A DNA stretch of 64,000 nucleotides from Coenobita brevimanus (taxonomy: Eukaryota; Arthropoda; Malacostraca; Decapoda; Coenobitidae), in the NCBI GenBank assembly GCA_032717465.1, contig CM064670.1, positions 12,137,899 to 12,201,898 on the forward strand, read 5' to 3'. A program made the translations under genes and the position numbers. This document shows positions 23,661 through 34,628 of this stretch, piece by piece. How positions within the stretch are numbered: position 1 is the first letter of the stretch; every line of letters starts with the position of its first letter. Under the pieces are notes generated by a model that had not been told where the DNA came from, made no database searches, and worked only from the letters and a program-made list of their open reading frames with translations.

Positions 23661-24752
23661 CTAAGTACAGGGAGTTACTACTTCGTGTGTAGGGCGTACT
23701 ATGCCTGTAGCGACTCTGATTTCCTGGAGTCGACGTTCCATTTTTCTGACACAACAATGCACTGCACATATGATGAGTAGAAAACCCATGAAAGCGAGAA
23801 CCACAGGGGGAAACACAACTGTTGGATGAACCCATGAACGGCTGAAGGCCAGAGAAAATTGATCCATAATGAAATCACTGTCATTGAGGAAGGTTAGCAT
23901 GCACAAGTTAGGGGAGGTGATGGTAATGTTGGCAGATGGTAGGGTTGAAGGCATGTCGATGGGCTGAAAGATGTCATAGGAGTGTTTACGGACAGCTTGG
24001 TGATAGCGAGTGGCGTAAGTGATGACGGACTCTGATTTGACAGTACAATAGTCAGGTGCTTTGTAGAGACCACTAGCGAGGACGGATCGAACCGAAGAAC
24101 CAGGACACATGATTGTGACAGAGATGGGAGCAGCAAAGAAGAAGTACTGGACATGGTTGAGGTGAGCATGGTGGACCGGGAGGTCAGGAGCTGGGACAAA
24201 AGAACAGGCCGAGTAGATGGAATGGTTGCGAACTAAAGCAGACTCACAGGGTGTAGCACTGCTAGGGAAGATAGCGAAAAGGTGGGCAGCACAGAGACGA
24301 GAGGTCGGAGTAAAGGAGAAACATTGCTGGAGGTCTGTGGAAGAAAGGAAGGCAACGGAAAGATGATCATGGGAGAGGAGGAAATATTCTGAAGGAACAG
24401 ATACCTGTAACAAGGAGTTGTTGAGGCGGAAAGGGAAGGGAATGATGTGGAAAAGGTTAAAGGTTATGGCAGAACGGAGGGGAATATGGACGACGACGTA
24501 TGTGGTGAAAAGAGTGGCTTCGAGAACAGGATAATAATATTCAAGGGAGGAGGTATCTGGATTTACGAGTTGAGGACGGGTAGTAAGTGATTCTGCGGGA
24601 AGTGAAACGGGAGTCTCAGGTACAGGGCAGTGGTACTCTTTGCCACTTCGTAAATGAGTGATGGTGTTCGAGTCGGCAGACGGGGTAGGATCAGGTGATG
24701 TTTCCGGGTCAAGAGGGCTGGTATTAAGCAGTTGACGTGGAAAGTATGACAT
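23661..24752 (-). CDS. envelope-like protein, C-terminal part, of an LTR element
   Basis: This 363-codon ORF is the only coding sequence of the element. Residues about 70-300 have the layout of the membrane-proximal part of errantivirus/gypsy-type Env proteins. They are rich in Leu/Ser/Tyr with spaced cysteines (about 144, 154, 169, 183, 216, 236, 284) and several N-glycosylation sites (NNS, NHS, NIT, NDS). A hydrophobic segment at about 311-334 followed by a basic CVRKMERR tail is a typical type I membrane anchor. The first ~65 residues, with LRSGKEY near 35-41, do not look like a signal peptide. The N-terminal half of a normal Env, including signal and cleavage region, is absent. I infer a large internal deletion that joined an upstream coding stub to the 3' part of env. 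Assignment is by pattern only; a cellular membrane protein is a less likely alternative. Confidence 0.65.
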   Translation of the reverse strand: MSYFPRQLLNTSPLDPETSPDPTPSADSNTITHLRSGKEYHCPVPETPVSLPAESLTTRPQLVNPDTSSLEYYYPVLEATLFTTYVVVHIPLRSAITFNLFHIIPFPFRLNNSLLQVSVPSEYFLLSHDHLSVAFLSSTDLQQCFSFTPTSRLCAAHLFAIFPSSATPCESALVRNHSIYSACSFVPAPDLPVHHAHLNHVQYFFFAAPISVTIMCPGSSVRSVLASGLYKAPDYCTVKSESVITYATRYHQAVRKHSYDIFQPIDMPSTLPSANITITSPNLCMLTFLNDSDFIMDQFSLAFSRSWVHPTVVFPPVVLAFMGFLLIICAVHCCVRKMERRLQEIRVATGIVRPTHEVVTPCT

Positions 24753-25634
24753 TTAATGCGACAATGGAAGATGAAAGGATGAAGATGGATACGTAGGTGG
24801 AAATGTATAAATAACAATGAGAGAATGGAATACACGAGTAGGCGTGAAAATGAATGAAGGTGCGGGCATGGATGGTTTAAATAAAAGGCGAAGGATGAGA
24901 TGGAGTATAAATAACGTAGGTGAAGATGAAAACGGGGTAATGGAAATGAGATGGAATATTTACAATAACCAATCTGTAGAGAAAATCGAGGATAATCTCT
25001 ATAGAAAGGAAAGATATACTATATTTACACAGTAGAGATGGGAGTGTTGAGATGTATGACGTGCAGGGGTGGCTGGGCGTAGCTGGGCTGGGGTGGGGCG
25101 GGGCTGGGCGGGGTGAGGCGGGGCGAGGCGGGGCGGCGGTGGAGAGACAGCTGGGCGGAGAGGAAAAGAGACGCCGCGATGAATCACCAGCAGGGAGTGG
25201 CGGTCTTAGGAGGCTCACATAATGCAGACCAGATGTGGCGGCGGCGGAGGCCGGTGGTGGGTGGTGAGGGCAGATGTTGGTTCAAGGCAGGTGTAGAGCT
25301 GGTGAGTTGCAAATGCAGAGAATGGTGGTGGGCAGGCAGTGGGCAGACAGTGATAAGTGGCACCGTGGGGACAGGAGTTATGATGAGTTCGGAACAGGTG
25401 CTGGGAACAGGTGCAACAGGTGCGTAGGTCGGCGACGGTGACACGTGCAGTCAGGAACAAGGCGTATGGGTGCGGTTGTTTGAGAGGTGAGCACTGGTGA
25501 TAAAAATTGTACACTCGGAAAGCACAGCCAGGTATTACACCACTAGAGGCACTGAGGAGGGGCGAGGCTGGCAGATGCAAGACGTCGTGTATCTTGTGAT
25601 GTCACTAAATCGGTGGAGGCGGTCAGAATCTGAT
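24753..25634 (-). other. leader region of env-bearing LTR element
   Basis: This non-coding stretch lies between the primer-binding site and the ORF. The left part has GATGGAAAT/GAATGAAGG-like repetitive words. At 25069-25150 the plus strand has many GGGG and GGG runs (GGGGTGGGGCGGGG-type), so G-quadruplex formation is possible on that strand. The rest (25160-25600) is G/T-rich on the plus strand with repeated GGTGCTGGGAACAGGTGC-like words. No gag-like frame. Confidence 0.6.
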
Positions 25635-25657
25635 GGTTCGAAACACCGCTGCTACCA
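25635..25657 (-). promoter_or_regulatory. tRNA primer-binding site
   Basis: Two bases inside the 5' LTR, the minus strand reads TGGTAGCAGCGGTG then TTTCGAACC. That is the complement of a tRNA 3' end, including CCA and a T-loop-like GGTTCGAA. The last 14 bases differ at one position from the CACCGCTGCCACCA end of leucine tRNAs as I recall them, so tRNA-Leu is the suggested primer. The core TTTGGTAGCAGCG is shared with the element at 45621-49565. Confidence 0.75.
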
Positions 25658-25659
25658 AA

Positions 25660-25904
25660 TGTAACTTGCAATACTTTGGTGATAGAAACTCCGTGTACAA
25701 ACAGCTAGATAAGGAGTTTATTACAAGCTCACAGTAAAATAGTCTGCCCGTTCGGCTGCCTGCTATCAACTGACGCAGTAACGCCCTTCTGCCCAGGCTT
25801 GGGCCGTGGGAAAGCGTGCTGACCTAGCAAGTTTAGTGGGGGCATGTATGCCGGGGGGCCCCACATATATACATCAGGGGTAGACATATTGTGGAGAGGG
25901 TACA
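25660..25904 (-). repeat. 5' LTR of env-bearing element
   Basis: 245 bp. It differs from the left LTR at a dozen or so positions, most clustered around a G/C homopolymer near 25851-25862. AATAAA on the minus strand at 25717-25722. Confidence 0.9.
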
Positions 25905-25965
25905 ACTATTACTATTATTTTTACTATTATTTTTATTATTATTATTATTCTATTATTATTATTGC

Positions 25966-26000
<35 letters not shown>
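25905..26000 (+). repeat. (TTA)n tract, right half
   Basis: Resumes the trinucleotide tract interrupted by the LTR element and runs up to the inverted copy of repeat A. Confidence 0.93.
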
Positions 26001-26004
<4 letters not shown>

Positions 26005-26455
26005 TCCATTCATCCATCATCCAATCCTACGTTGCCCCATGAGGGCGTAGGAGCCGGGGCTAGGCAAGTTGGTACTGGCATTTAAGATGAGAGTGACCAG
26101 CCTCACTCATCCCTGAGTGGCAGTACGTGAGCTACAGCCTAAACACCAACCATCCCTTGGATATAGACCTTCACTGGCTCAATCCAACTGGAACGCCACA
26201 ATTACCCATTAAACCACCAGGAGCCGAATTTGGTTATATGGTCACGACCCAGCATAGTAAATGGTTTCCTGATGTACAGGAAACCATTTGGCCTGTCACT
26301 CAGTGTAGGGTCACCCACATGCAGAAGAGGAAAGTTTTAAGGAAAGAAAGACAGAAGTGGTATGGAGGGAAGAAGACTGGAGGAGAGGAAAGGGCAGACA
26401 CCCGAGAGCAGCACTACATCGAGTGCGCGGATGGTGAGCACCCTCACCTACCACA
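26001..26455 (-). mobile_element. repeat family A, copy 3 (inverted)
   Basis: The reverse complement of the family seen at 22261 and 39499. It has ATCCAATCCTACGTTGCCCC at its left end, CACCTACCAC at its right end, and an internal palindrome GGTTTCCTG/CAGGAAACC around ATGTA. Followed by (TTA)n at 26459-26482. Together with copy 1 it makes an inverted pair around the LTR element. Confidence 0.85.
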
Positions 26456-26483
26456 AACTATTATTATTATTATTATTATTATC

Positions 26484-26795
26484 ATCTGATGATGATGATC
26501 ATGATGATAATGATGATTATGAGAGTACCGTTATCGAATGACTGGATAATGATTTTACTTCTAATGTTTTGAAAGTTTTCCTGATTTTTTTTTTTTTCTG
26601 TTCCTGAATCTACAAGATGATCAGTACGAATTCGGTGTTCATATCATTGGTTCAGCCACCATTTTGGAGACAACGAAATGTAACTGTTGATATGCCTGTC
26701 CGTGTTCAGACAACGAGAGATCAAGGACTGTAACTCATAAAACACACAGTGACTAAATCTTGTCAACAAGCACACCAACACTAGGCAATCCTTAG
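26484..26795. other. no gene; GATGAT repeats then unique sequence
   Basis: Imperfect (GATGAT)n to about 26520 and a poly(T) run near 26587. Nothing else recognised. Confidence 0.5.
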
Positions 26796-26885
26796 CGTGG
26801 CCAGAGTGGCTGAATGTATACCGTCACAGGCAGCAAAGCTTTGGGTCCAGCATCGTACATCAGCAGGGACAGTACGAGTCCCCCT
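26796..26885 (+). mobile_element. possible tRNA-like SINE head
   Basis: GTGGCCAGAGTGGCTGAATG (26797 on) matches an A box of Ser/Leu-type tRNAs, with AGTACGAGTCCCC about 70 bases later as a decayed B box; the spacing fits a tRNA with a long variable arm. A functional tRNA is unlikely because the B box is altered. Confidence 0.45.
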
Positions 26886-26935
26886 CCTTCACGGAACCAC
26901 ACTCGTTGGACCACAGCATGGAGGATGACAATTAC

Positions 26936-27610
26936 AAGAATGAGCGTCTCACAGTGCAACACTAGAACCAACCAACTGGTCTGTGGGTCGAACATGTGTT
27001 GCCTGTGGACAGGAACTTATGCATGCCTCTGAAAATCAACATACTTCATCCCTGCCTGACCCTTAGGCTTTCATTTACGTGTAGGCCAAATCAGATCAAA
27101 ACTGTCTGAGCTGACCTTGCCCGGTGCCCTTGACCTTTGATTGACTGTTCTTAAAATCTAATCCCTTAATCCCTTTATCCATTCCTCCACCTGAACCCCC
27201 CCCCCACAGAGTTTGGTCTAAATATAAATATACTAATATATTTAAAGTGACTTGGCCATATGAGTTTGACCCTTCATATACAGTATGGTTCACAAAAACA
27301 TTAGATCAATCCCTTGGATGAACCTGAACCCTTTCATCAAGTTAGGTTAAACTCAGATCAAAACAAAGTAACTTTGTTAACAAGTACACAGACAGGAAGA
27401 CCTTTGACACTGCCCTGTGACGTTAACCTTTAACTGGTTGTCCTCAAAACGGAATTCCTTCCTTCTTGTTTTCCCCTTTCCCCACGTTTGGTCTAAATTG
27501 GTTAAAAACTGTCTGAGCTGACTTCACCAGTTCACGATTTGGCTTATCTCTGTGATCTTGACCTTTGACCTATTCTCCAAAACCTCCATAACCTCTCCAC
27601 CAACTGCTTG
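26936..27610 (+). repeat. degenerate tandem repeat, AGGTCA half-site rich
   Basis: About four units of roughly 150 bp. Each has TTGACCTTTGA, a TTCTYAAAA phrase, CTAATCCCTT/TTCCTTCTT, ACAGAGTTTGGTCTAAAT and CAAAACTGTCTGAGCTGAC. Same family as 4886 and 5436. No coding frame. Confidence 0.75.
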
Positions 27611-27619
27611 AATTATTTT

Positions 27620-27707
<88 letters not shown>
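27611..27707 (+). repeat. (GC)n-(CA)n-(GA)n compound microsatellite
   Basis: GCGCGCGCG, then (CA)n to about 27671, then (GA)n to 27707. Confidence 0.95.
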
Positions 27708-27708
<1 letters not shown>

Positions 27709-28431
27709 CAGGATAGTAGTGTTTGCTGTTATAATAAATTTACTATAGCAGTTTAGTATACAATTTTAGGAGTATAAAGAGGGAGGAAGGACAGGCGAGA
27801 GAGTGATAACACAACAAACACGTCCCTCTTCTCTCTTTTGTCATCCCCTTCACCAAAAGCAAATATATAATTTGAAGCAAAAGGCCAGAAATGAGTCATA
27901 ACTCGGGAACCGGTGGCCTGATCGACTGGGAGGTGTTTTATTCTTCAAGTGCGAGTATTTTAACGGTACCTTGCTCCAACAAAAATTGGCCTACATTTGC
28001 CGTTTTTGCTGTGTTACGGTAGCAAACAAACAGACATAGAGAATCGGATCATTATAACATAGAAAGTATATGAACGGCGCATCTCGTGCCGCTCGTGTGT
28101 TGCTGGAACGGCCCAGTCAGCGTCCTTGTTTTCTAACGTACCTTCCATAAAAGTTCTTCCTATAACCCTTTTTATCCTCTACAGTTTCCAGTTTATGTGG
28201 GGTGGGGGTGGGGAGGTCTTCACAACATGGTCGATTACTGTTTTCATGAAGCTGCCAAAATATCTGCACATCTCATTCCAGCAGACTGAGCCGTCCCCTC
28301 AACACACTAAGGCAGAGTGATCGTTTGTGGGGTGCAATATAAGGACCACCCTATATGCTATTCTAGCCAGGAGTTTAGGCTCAGACGACAGAACGACCTT
28401 GCCTGTCACTGGAGGAGATTGGGTGCAGTTT

Positions 28432-28433
<2 letters not shown>
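27708..28433. other. no gene recognised
   Basis: Unique-looking sequence. The phrase AACTCGGGAACCGGTGGCCTGAT near 27900 resembles old dispersed repeats, but no partner was found in the window. Confidence 0.45.
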
Positions 28434-28480
<47 letters not shown>

Positions 28481-28481
28481 C

Positions 28482-28517
<36 letters not shown>

Positions 28518-28600
28518 GACAGAGACAGACAGACAGACAGAGAGCGACAAGCAAGCACATTAATGAACAGACAGACAGACAGACACAGAGACAGAAAAAG
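28434..28600 (+). repeat. (GA)n and (GACA)n
   Basis: (GA)n at about 28434-28475, then (GACA)n blocks at about 28490-28540 and 28565-28590. Confidence 0.95.
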
Positions 28601-28762
28601 CAAGGTAAGAAGAGTTTTGTGTCAGCATCACAGTCATAGAGCTGTGACATGACAGGAAAACTAGCCATTGCAACGTTACTCCAGATTGCACACTTTTATT
28701 GCAGCTTTCTACTTTGCTTTCCAGTCCGAGTGCAGTCAGTACGATGACGCCTTCTATATTCT

Positions 28763-28969
28763 TTTAACTTTAACTTGGCCCGTATTCTCGTTCATTTTCA
28801 ATTTATTTCTTGTAGTCTAGTGGTAGAATGTGACAACGCTGCAACTCAGCATCGCTTCCATTGTATATACATCTTCGTGACTAGCACCATATTTTAGCGT
28901 TAATTTACTGTTGTTACTAAGCATTTCAATTAGAGAGATGGCAGTTTCAGACCAGGTTAGAGTAAAAGA
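28763..28969 (+). mobile_element. MITE family B, copy 4
   Basis: Left end ACTTTAACTTGGCC (28767-28780), right end AGACCAGGTTAGAGTAAAAG. Interior GTAGTCTAGTGGTAGAATGT, GTGACTAGCACCATATTTTA and AGAGATGGCAGTTT in family order. Confidence 0.85.
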
Positions 28970-29360
<391 letters not shown>

Positions 29361-29439
29361 AAGCTTGGGTCCTAAAGTCTTACACAAGGCGTGATCTTAG
29401 ACAGGAGGTGACAGGCTTCCGATCGGTTCCTCGGGGACT

Positions 29440-29521
29440 TATCTGATTTTCCTTGCCTTTTCTCTCTTCCATTTTCCTTTCATTTCTTCTTTTTCTTTTT
29501 CTTCTTCTTCTTCTTCTTCTA
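29440..29521 (+). repeat. C/T-rich with (TTC)n
   Basis: (TTC)n at about 29495-29520, directly at the truncation point of the LINE tail. Confidence 0.9.
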
Positions 29522-29662
29522 TGGAGAGGTATATGAGAGAGGGGTGTGTGAGTTGGGAGCACGGCAGTGAAATGGCTGGGGACAGGGCGACTTAGAGGCG
29601 ATTTGTTTGTGGCCACCCCAAACGGGATTGAGGCGTCTGGCAATAGATAGATAGATAGATTA
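29522..29662 (+). mobile_element. RTE-like LINE, 3' tail only
   Basis: Corresponds to the last ~100 bases before and through the 3' end of the copy at 1-1365 (GGAGAGGTATATGAGAGAGG to TCTGGCAATA and (GATA)n). Heavily 5'-truncated; the 5' junction is a (TTC)n tract and no target duplication was found. Confidence 0.93.
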
Positions 29663-30840
29663 TTATTATCATTATTATTGTTGTTGTTGTTTTTATCATT
29701 AGTAGTAGTAGCAGCAGCAGCAGCAACAACAGTAGCAGTATGTACCTAGAGACAGATCTTAATTGCAATTATCAGTGTGACTGAGATACACCGTATAGAA
29801 GAATTAGTGCATTAGACTTTAAAACCAGAGTTTTTTTTAAATTATTACTATTAAATTATCATATTAGATTTTGTAAGGATTTAAGAAATTCTACAAGAGA
29901 ATATCTGAAGTAAGCGTTTTAAACTGATCCTGTTATCTCTCCTAGCTGATGACGCAGACATAACACGATGTCAAGCAGGAGAAAACCAAGCTCAGTCCAC
30001 AACAGAAGCTCAATATTCTCACTAAACAGACAGCACAGCGGAATATACCATTTGACATTAAACCCATTAGTACGATGACGTAATACTAACAATCTAGTCT
30101 TGCTCTTAGGGAGAACGTTTTAGTGGTATCCTTGTCAGTCACACTTGGAGGTGTTTGTGGTCGTCCCTTACCCACAAAGTCCTGGCCCAGCAAACTGGGT
30201 TCAGCCTCGACACTTGTTCCTTACATTGAACTTTATTTCCACACCTCCTAGTCCTTCCTCTGTCCTTCCTTGCGACTTGGTGATATACCCCACGACACTG
30301 TAGGTGCTTTTCTTCTCAGTCACGTTTGTTTTATCCATACGATTTATTTCAGTCAGTAGAGACTTTCTGAACTGAAGGAACTGAATAAACTCCTTATTAA
30401 ACATACAATATGAAGTCCTTCCTAATCTGCAATAAACAACCTGGAGGCTGGAAGTCTAAACTATATTAATACTGCATAGTACACAAGTGTAGGGGTTAAT
30501 AAATAATGTATATAAATATCAGATTCTGCTGATGGAAAACGTTATTAACAAACTGAAATGCAAAATAACTAGGCATCCAATCCAACACACTCTCTACCTC
30601 AAAGACCTGTCAGTAACAGCTTTACCTGATAATAATTTTTGACAGCAGTCCATCGAGGCAGCCAGGAAATAAAGCAGAATGCTGGCATGAATTACCAGAT
30701 ACTCCAGCGTTAAGAGCAAAGATACATTGCTAAAGATATCAAACTGAACATATACTACTCAACTCTTGTCCCACTTCATCTCGATAATTATACGCAGTTA
30801 TAAGATCCTTGTTTAAGCAAGGATACAATTAATCCAGTCA
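29663..30840. other. no gene; short triplet repeats; possible TTAA-type end
   Basis: (ATT)/(GTT)/(TAG)/(CAG) triplets lie at about 29661-29740. TTAAACCCATTAGTACGATG near 30057 resembles the phrase at 14931. The remaining sequence is unique, with only short frames. Confidence 0.5.
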
Positions 30841-31195
30841 TTGCAGCAAATTGCTAAAAGGATAACTCTCTCTTTCTCTCTAAGCCTATTTCCTCTCTTT
30901 CTTTCTTCTTTCTCCCTCGTTTCCTCTACTATCGCCCCTTTCTTTCCAACTTCCGCCTTTCATCTTGTATCCCCTCTTTCCTTCTCCCTCACCCTCTCTC
31001 TTTTCCTTCTCTCTCCGTCTCCCTTCCCATTCCTCATCCTCCCCCCTCCCTTTCCCTCTTCCGCTTCCTCTCTCCCTCTTCCCCCCTCCCCTTCCCCAGC
31101 CCCATCCCTCATTCCCTCTCCCTCCTTCTCCCTTTCCCCTCCCTCTCTCCCTCTCCCCTCCGCCACCCTTCAGCCGTTTCCTGGCCAGTAAAGGA
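30841..31195 (+). repeat. polypyrimidine tract
   Basis: C/T-rich with TCTCCCT/CCCCTCC words; frames on both strands are artefacts. Confidence 0.88.
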
Positions 31196-31236
31196 TGAGA
31201 GGGGAGACCCATATAACAACAGGGAAGACGATGGCA

Positions 31237-31742
31237 GTGAGAGGCCCTGTAGCTTAGGGTGAGGCAGGGTGAGGCAGAGTGAGACGGTGTACCTTAGGTT
31301 GAGGCAGGTGATGCAGAGTGTGTCGGTATAACTTAGAGTGAGGCAGGGTGATGCAGAGTGTGACGGTGTAACTTAGGGTGAGGCAGGGTGATGCAGAGTG
31401 TGTCGGTATACCTTAGGGTGAGGCAGGGTGATGCAGAGTGTGTCGGTATAACTTAGGGTGAGGTAGGGTGATGCAGAGTGTGTCGGTATAACTTAGGGTG
31501 TGGCAAGGTGATGCAGAGTGTGTCAGTGTACCTTAGGATGAGACAGGGTAATGCAGAGTGTGACGGTGTACCTTAGGGTGAGACAGGGTGATGCAGAGTG
31601 TGACGGTGTACCTTAGGGTGAGGCAGGGTGATGCAGAGTGTGTCAGTGTACCTTAGGGTGAGGCAGGGTGATGCAGAGTGTGTCAGTGTACCTTAGGGTG
31701 AGGCAGGGTGATGCAGAGTGTGACGGTGTACCTTAGGGTGAA
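31237..31742 (+). repeat. 40-bp higher-order minisatellite, about 12.6 copies
   Basis: The unit is four decamers: TGTGACGGTG, TACCTTAGGG, TGAGGCAGGG, TGATGCAGAG. Variants (TGTCGGTATA, AACTTAGGGT) alternate between copies. Sharp right end at about 31742. Confidence 0.97.
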
Positions 31743-32130
31743 GTCAATACACTTTTACAGATCTGTGAACCGCAGGAGGAGGTTACATTTATATAAATGT
31801 GTATTTATTTTTTTCTTTTGTTCAGGATCGGTAAATTTGTAATTGTTCTTTTTATGTATTTTTTACATAAATTTGATAAATATTTGAATATTTTGTGGTA
31901 GTATAGTAATGAGTCTACATGTGATGTATAGATGGAAGTATTTGTCCTGGTACTATCCATGTATACTGATGTATTCTTTATTACTTATTATGTTTCATAA
32001 TCATGAATAATAACTTAATATTGATATGAAATAGATGCAAATATTTCATATCATTATTTTGGCTTTCATGATTATCGATTCTTGTTGGCCTAATGCCCCT
32101 TCAGGGTGATGGCCATTATTAAAAGAGAAA
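31743..32130. other. no feature recognised
   Basis: AT-rich insertion between two arrays of the same minisatellite word. Confidence 0.5.
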
Positions 32131-33490
32131 AAAAAATAGGGTAAGGCAGGGTGACGCAGAATGTGACGTTGTAACATAGGGTGAGGCAGAGTGTGACAGT
32201 GTAGCTCAAAGTGAGGATGGGTTTGACAGAGTAGGCTAAAACAGAGGGACTCAGGGTGAGGCAGGGTGCGACGGTGTAGCGTATGGTGAGGCGAAGTGAG
32301 GCACGATTAAATGGTGTAGCTTTCTCGTGTAGCTTAGGGTGAGGCAGGAGGAGTGGGACAGTGTAGATTAAGGTGAAGCAGTGTAGTTTAGGGTGAGGCA
32401 GAGTGAGGAAGGGAGAGAGCGAGGCAGAATGAGGCACTGTAGCTTCGGGTGAGGCAGTGAGAGGCTGGGTCAGTAAGAGTTAGGCGGAGTGCGGTAGGAT
32501 GAGATGGTGTAGCTTGGACTGAGGCAGTGTAAGGTATGCTGAGACAGGACAAGGCGGTGGAGCTTAGGCTGAGGGAGGATGAGACCAAGGTGGATGAGAC
32601 AATGGAGCTTAGGGTGAGATGGAATGAGACAGGTGTAGCTTAAGGTGAAGATGGGTTTGGTATAGTGAGGCAGGGTGAGGTGGTGTATCTCTGGGTGAGG
32701 AAGAATGAGACGTTGTAGCGTAGGGTGAGGCAGAGTGAGGCAAGATGAGGCGGCTAGCTTAGAATGAGGAGGGGTGAGGCAGAGTGTGGATGGATGAGGC
32801 AGGGCGAGGTAGGATGAGACGATGTAGCTTAGGGTGAGTCAGAGTGAGGCAAGGTGAGACGTAGTTTACAGTGGGACAGGATTACGAAACATGAGGAAGA
32901 GTGAAAAGAGGATGAATCAGTGAGGATGGACGAGATTTATAAAGCAGAATACAGGAGTGAAGAAGAGTGGTGTAGGGTGAGGCAGGGTGTGGAGGGTAAG
33001 GTAAGGTAATACAGGGTGTTGATGTGAGGCAGGATGGTGTAGAGAGAGGATCGGTGAAGGGGTGAGGAAGGGTGTGAAAAATGAGGGGAGGGTGTGGAAG
33101 GGTGAAGCAGGGTGGTGTAAGGAAAGGCTGTGTGATGTACCGTGTGGTAGGTTGGTGAAGGGTAAGGCAGATTGGAGGATGGTGAGGCAGGGCGATGTAG
33201 AATCAGGCAGGGTGTAGGGATGTGTAGGTGGTATCGAGATAAGCTAGATTGTTTGGGCGAGACAGGGTGTAAGGGTGAGGCAGGGCCCAGCGGTGGGACA
33301 ATGTGGTGTACGGGTGAGGCAGTGAAGTGTAGGGTGAGGGATAGTGTCGGAGTTAGACAGGGTACGGAGGGTGAGGCAGGGTTTCGGGATGAGGCAGGGT
33401 GTTGTATTGGTGAGGCAGGTGTTGTATGGGTGAGGCGGTGTAGGGTGAGGTAGGGTGAGGCAGAGTGTCAGGATGAGGCAGTGTGTGCAG
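32131..33490 (+). repeat. degenerate GTGAGGCAGG minisatellite
   Basis: Imperfect units such as GTGAGGCAGGGTG, GTGTAGCTTAGGGTGAGGC and GATGAGGCAGG over about 1.35 kb, the same word as the ordered array at 31237 but without a fixed higher-order period. Confidence 0.9.
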
Positions 33491-33776
33491 CTCAGTTTAG
33501 TTCCGTTGATGATTTAGGGAAAATTAATAGCCTTTGCAACGGAGCCATTTTTACTTCCTTCACCTTTAAAAACTTGATTGTGTTTTTACTGGTGGTTGAG
33601 GCTTAGGCTGGTGTGATGATAGTGATGACTGTTCTTTGTTTTTCTTTTAACAATGGAGAGTTTCTGCTTTTGTTTTAAGCTCAGACTAGTTTTTTTCCTT
33701 AGTCCAGGAGCATTATTTTGAGAAACTGCGGAGCTTTATGACAATAGAGAAAGAATTTGTTCTGGTTCTCAGGTAA
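33491..33776. other. no feature recognised
   Basis: Unique sequence between arrays. Confidence 0.5.
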
Positions 33777-33777
33777 A

Positions 33778-33809
<32 letters not shown>

Positions 33810-33870
33810 CATTATTATGATTATTATTGTTATTATTATTATTATTATTATTACTATTATTATTATTATT
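33777..33870 (+). repeat. (ATT)n
   Basis: Nearly pure trinucleotide tract with a few ATC/GTT/ATG interruptions. Confidence 0.95.
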
Positions 33871-34327
33871 CTCTAGTTCAGATTAGCATCGGGGTTCAGT
33901 CACACAGGATAAGTAACACAGAGAGTATATTCTATAATTATAAGAGAGGCAAGGGCAAGTGGATAGTCATATATACAGTCAGGGACAAAAGTTGGCCTAT
34001 TATTCCACAATATCCACTTCACAAATTCAGCAGGTATGTAACTCTTCTCCCCGATGCTGCATATCAAAGACAGCATCTGTGGCCAGAGAAACACATCTAG
34101 CCTCTTTCAGCTTTAAGAATGCAAGCCAGCTGTGAAAAATGAAAAGTGAGGCAAGTGATGTCACCTGGCGTCAAGAGGTTAAGGGCTGATGTGTAGGTGA
34201 GTTTGATCAAGAATGAGTCCTGACCAGCGGTGTATCATATTATAAGTGACTCTGGAGACTTCGTAATGCCTGTTCCTCAGCTATTTATTTTTCATATTAC
34301 ACCTTACTGTCCCCTTCTATGTTATTA

Positions 34328-34628
34328 GTCTGGCACTGACGAGGAACCTACACGTGGTACCTCTGTGCACCCTGGGTGGAGCAGTTGCGGCATCCATCCG
34401 GGAGTCAAACCTCCTCATATTTCCCTGTCCCTCACTGCAGGAAGGACGTTGGTCTGATCCTAGTGAGGCGCTGTCTACCACAAGCGAGCGGATCCCTGCA
34501 TGGTGTACATACTGTACTGTACCTGTACGACGGTCCCACGGAAACAGTTGCACACCTGCGCTAGTCGGGTCTGCTCGGCCAGACAGACCGAAGTGAAGCA
34601 ACAACAACAACAACAACGACGACGACGT
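34328..34628. mobile_element. SINE-like unit with (CAA)n end
   Basis: A moderate-GC 270-bp block runs from TGGCACTGACGAGGAACC to GACCGAAGTGAAG and is followed by (CAA)n then (CGA)n. A trinucleotide tail on a short GC-richer block is typical of retroposons. On the minus strand GAGGTTTGACTCCC is B-box-like and TGTGGTAGACAGCG A-box-like, so orientation is unresolved. Single copy in this window. Confidence 0.5.

Larger units (their letters stand above)
22998..25904 (-). mobile_element. non-autonomous LTR element with env-like ORF
   Basis: Two direct repeats of 247 and 245 bp (TGTAAC to GTACA, TG/CA ends) bound a 2.4-kb interior. ACTA flanks both sides (22994-22997 and 25905-25908), a 4-bp target duplication. 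Minus-strand orientation is shown by a tRNA-type primer-binding site beside the right LTR, a G-rich polypurine tract beside the left LTR, AATAAA inside each LTR on the minus strand, and the minus-strand ORF. The LTRs are roughly 95% identical by eye, so the insertion is moderately old. No gag, protease, RT, RNase H or integrase remains; mobilisation would need proteins in trans. Confidence 0.9.

Noticed and set aside
24877..25580. Pro/Ser/His-rich minus frames in the LTR-element leader (113 and 121 codons) as gag
   Set aside because: Composition follows the G/T-rich plus strand; no zinc knuckle, capsid-like pattern or protease motif is visible.
31237..31742. CRISPR-like array
   Set aside because: Units are contiguous 40-bp tandem repeats with no unique spacers, and the context is eukaryotic.
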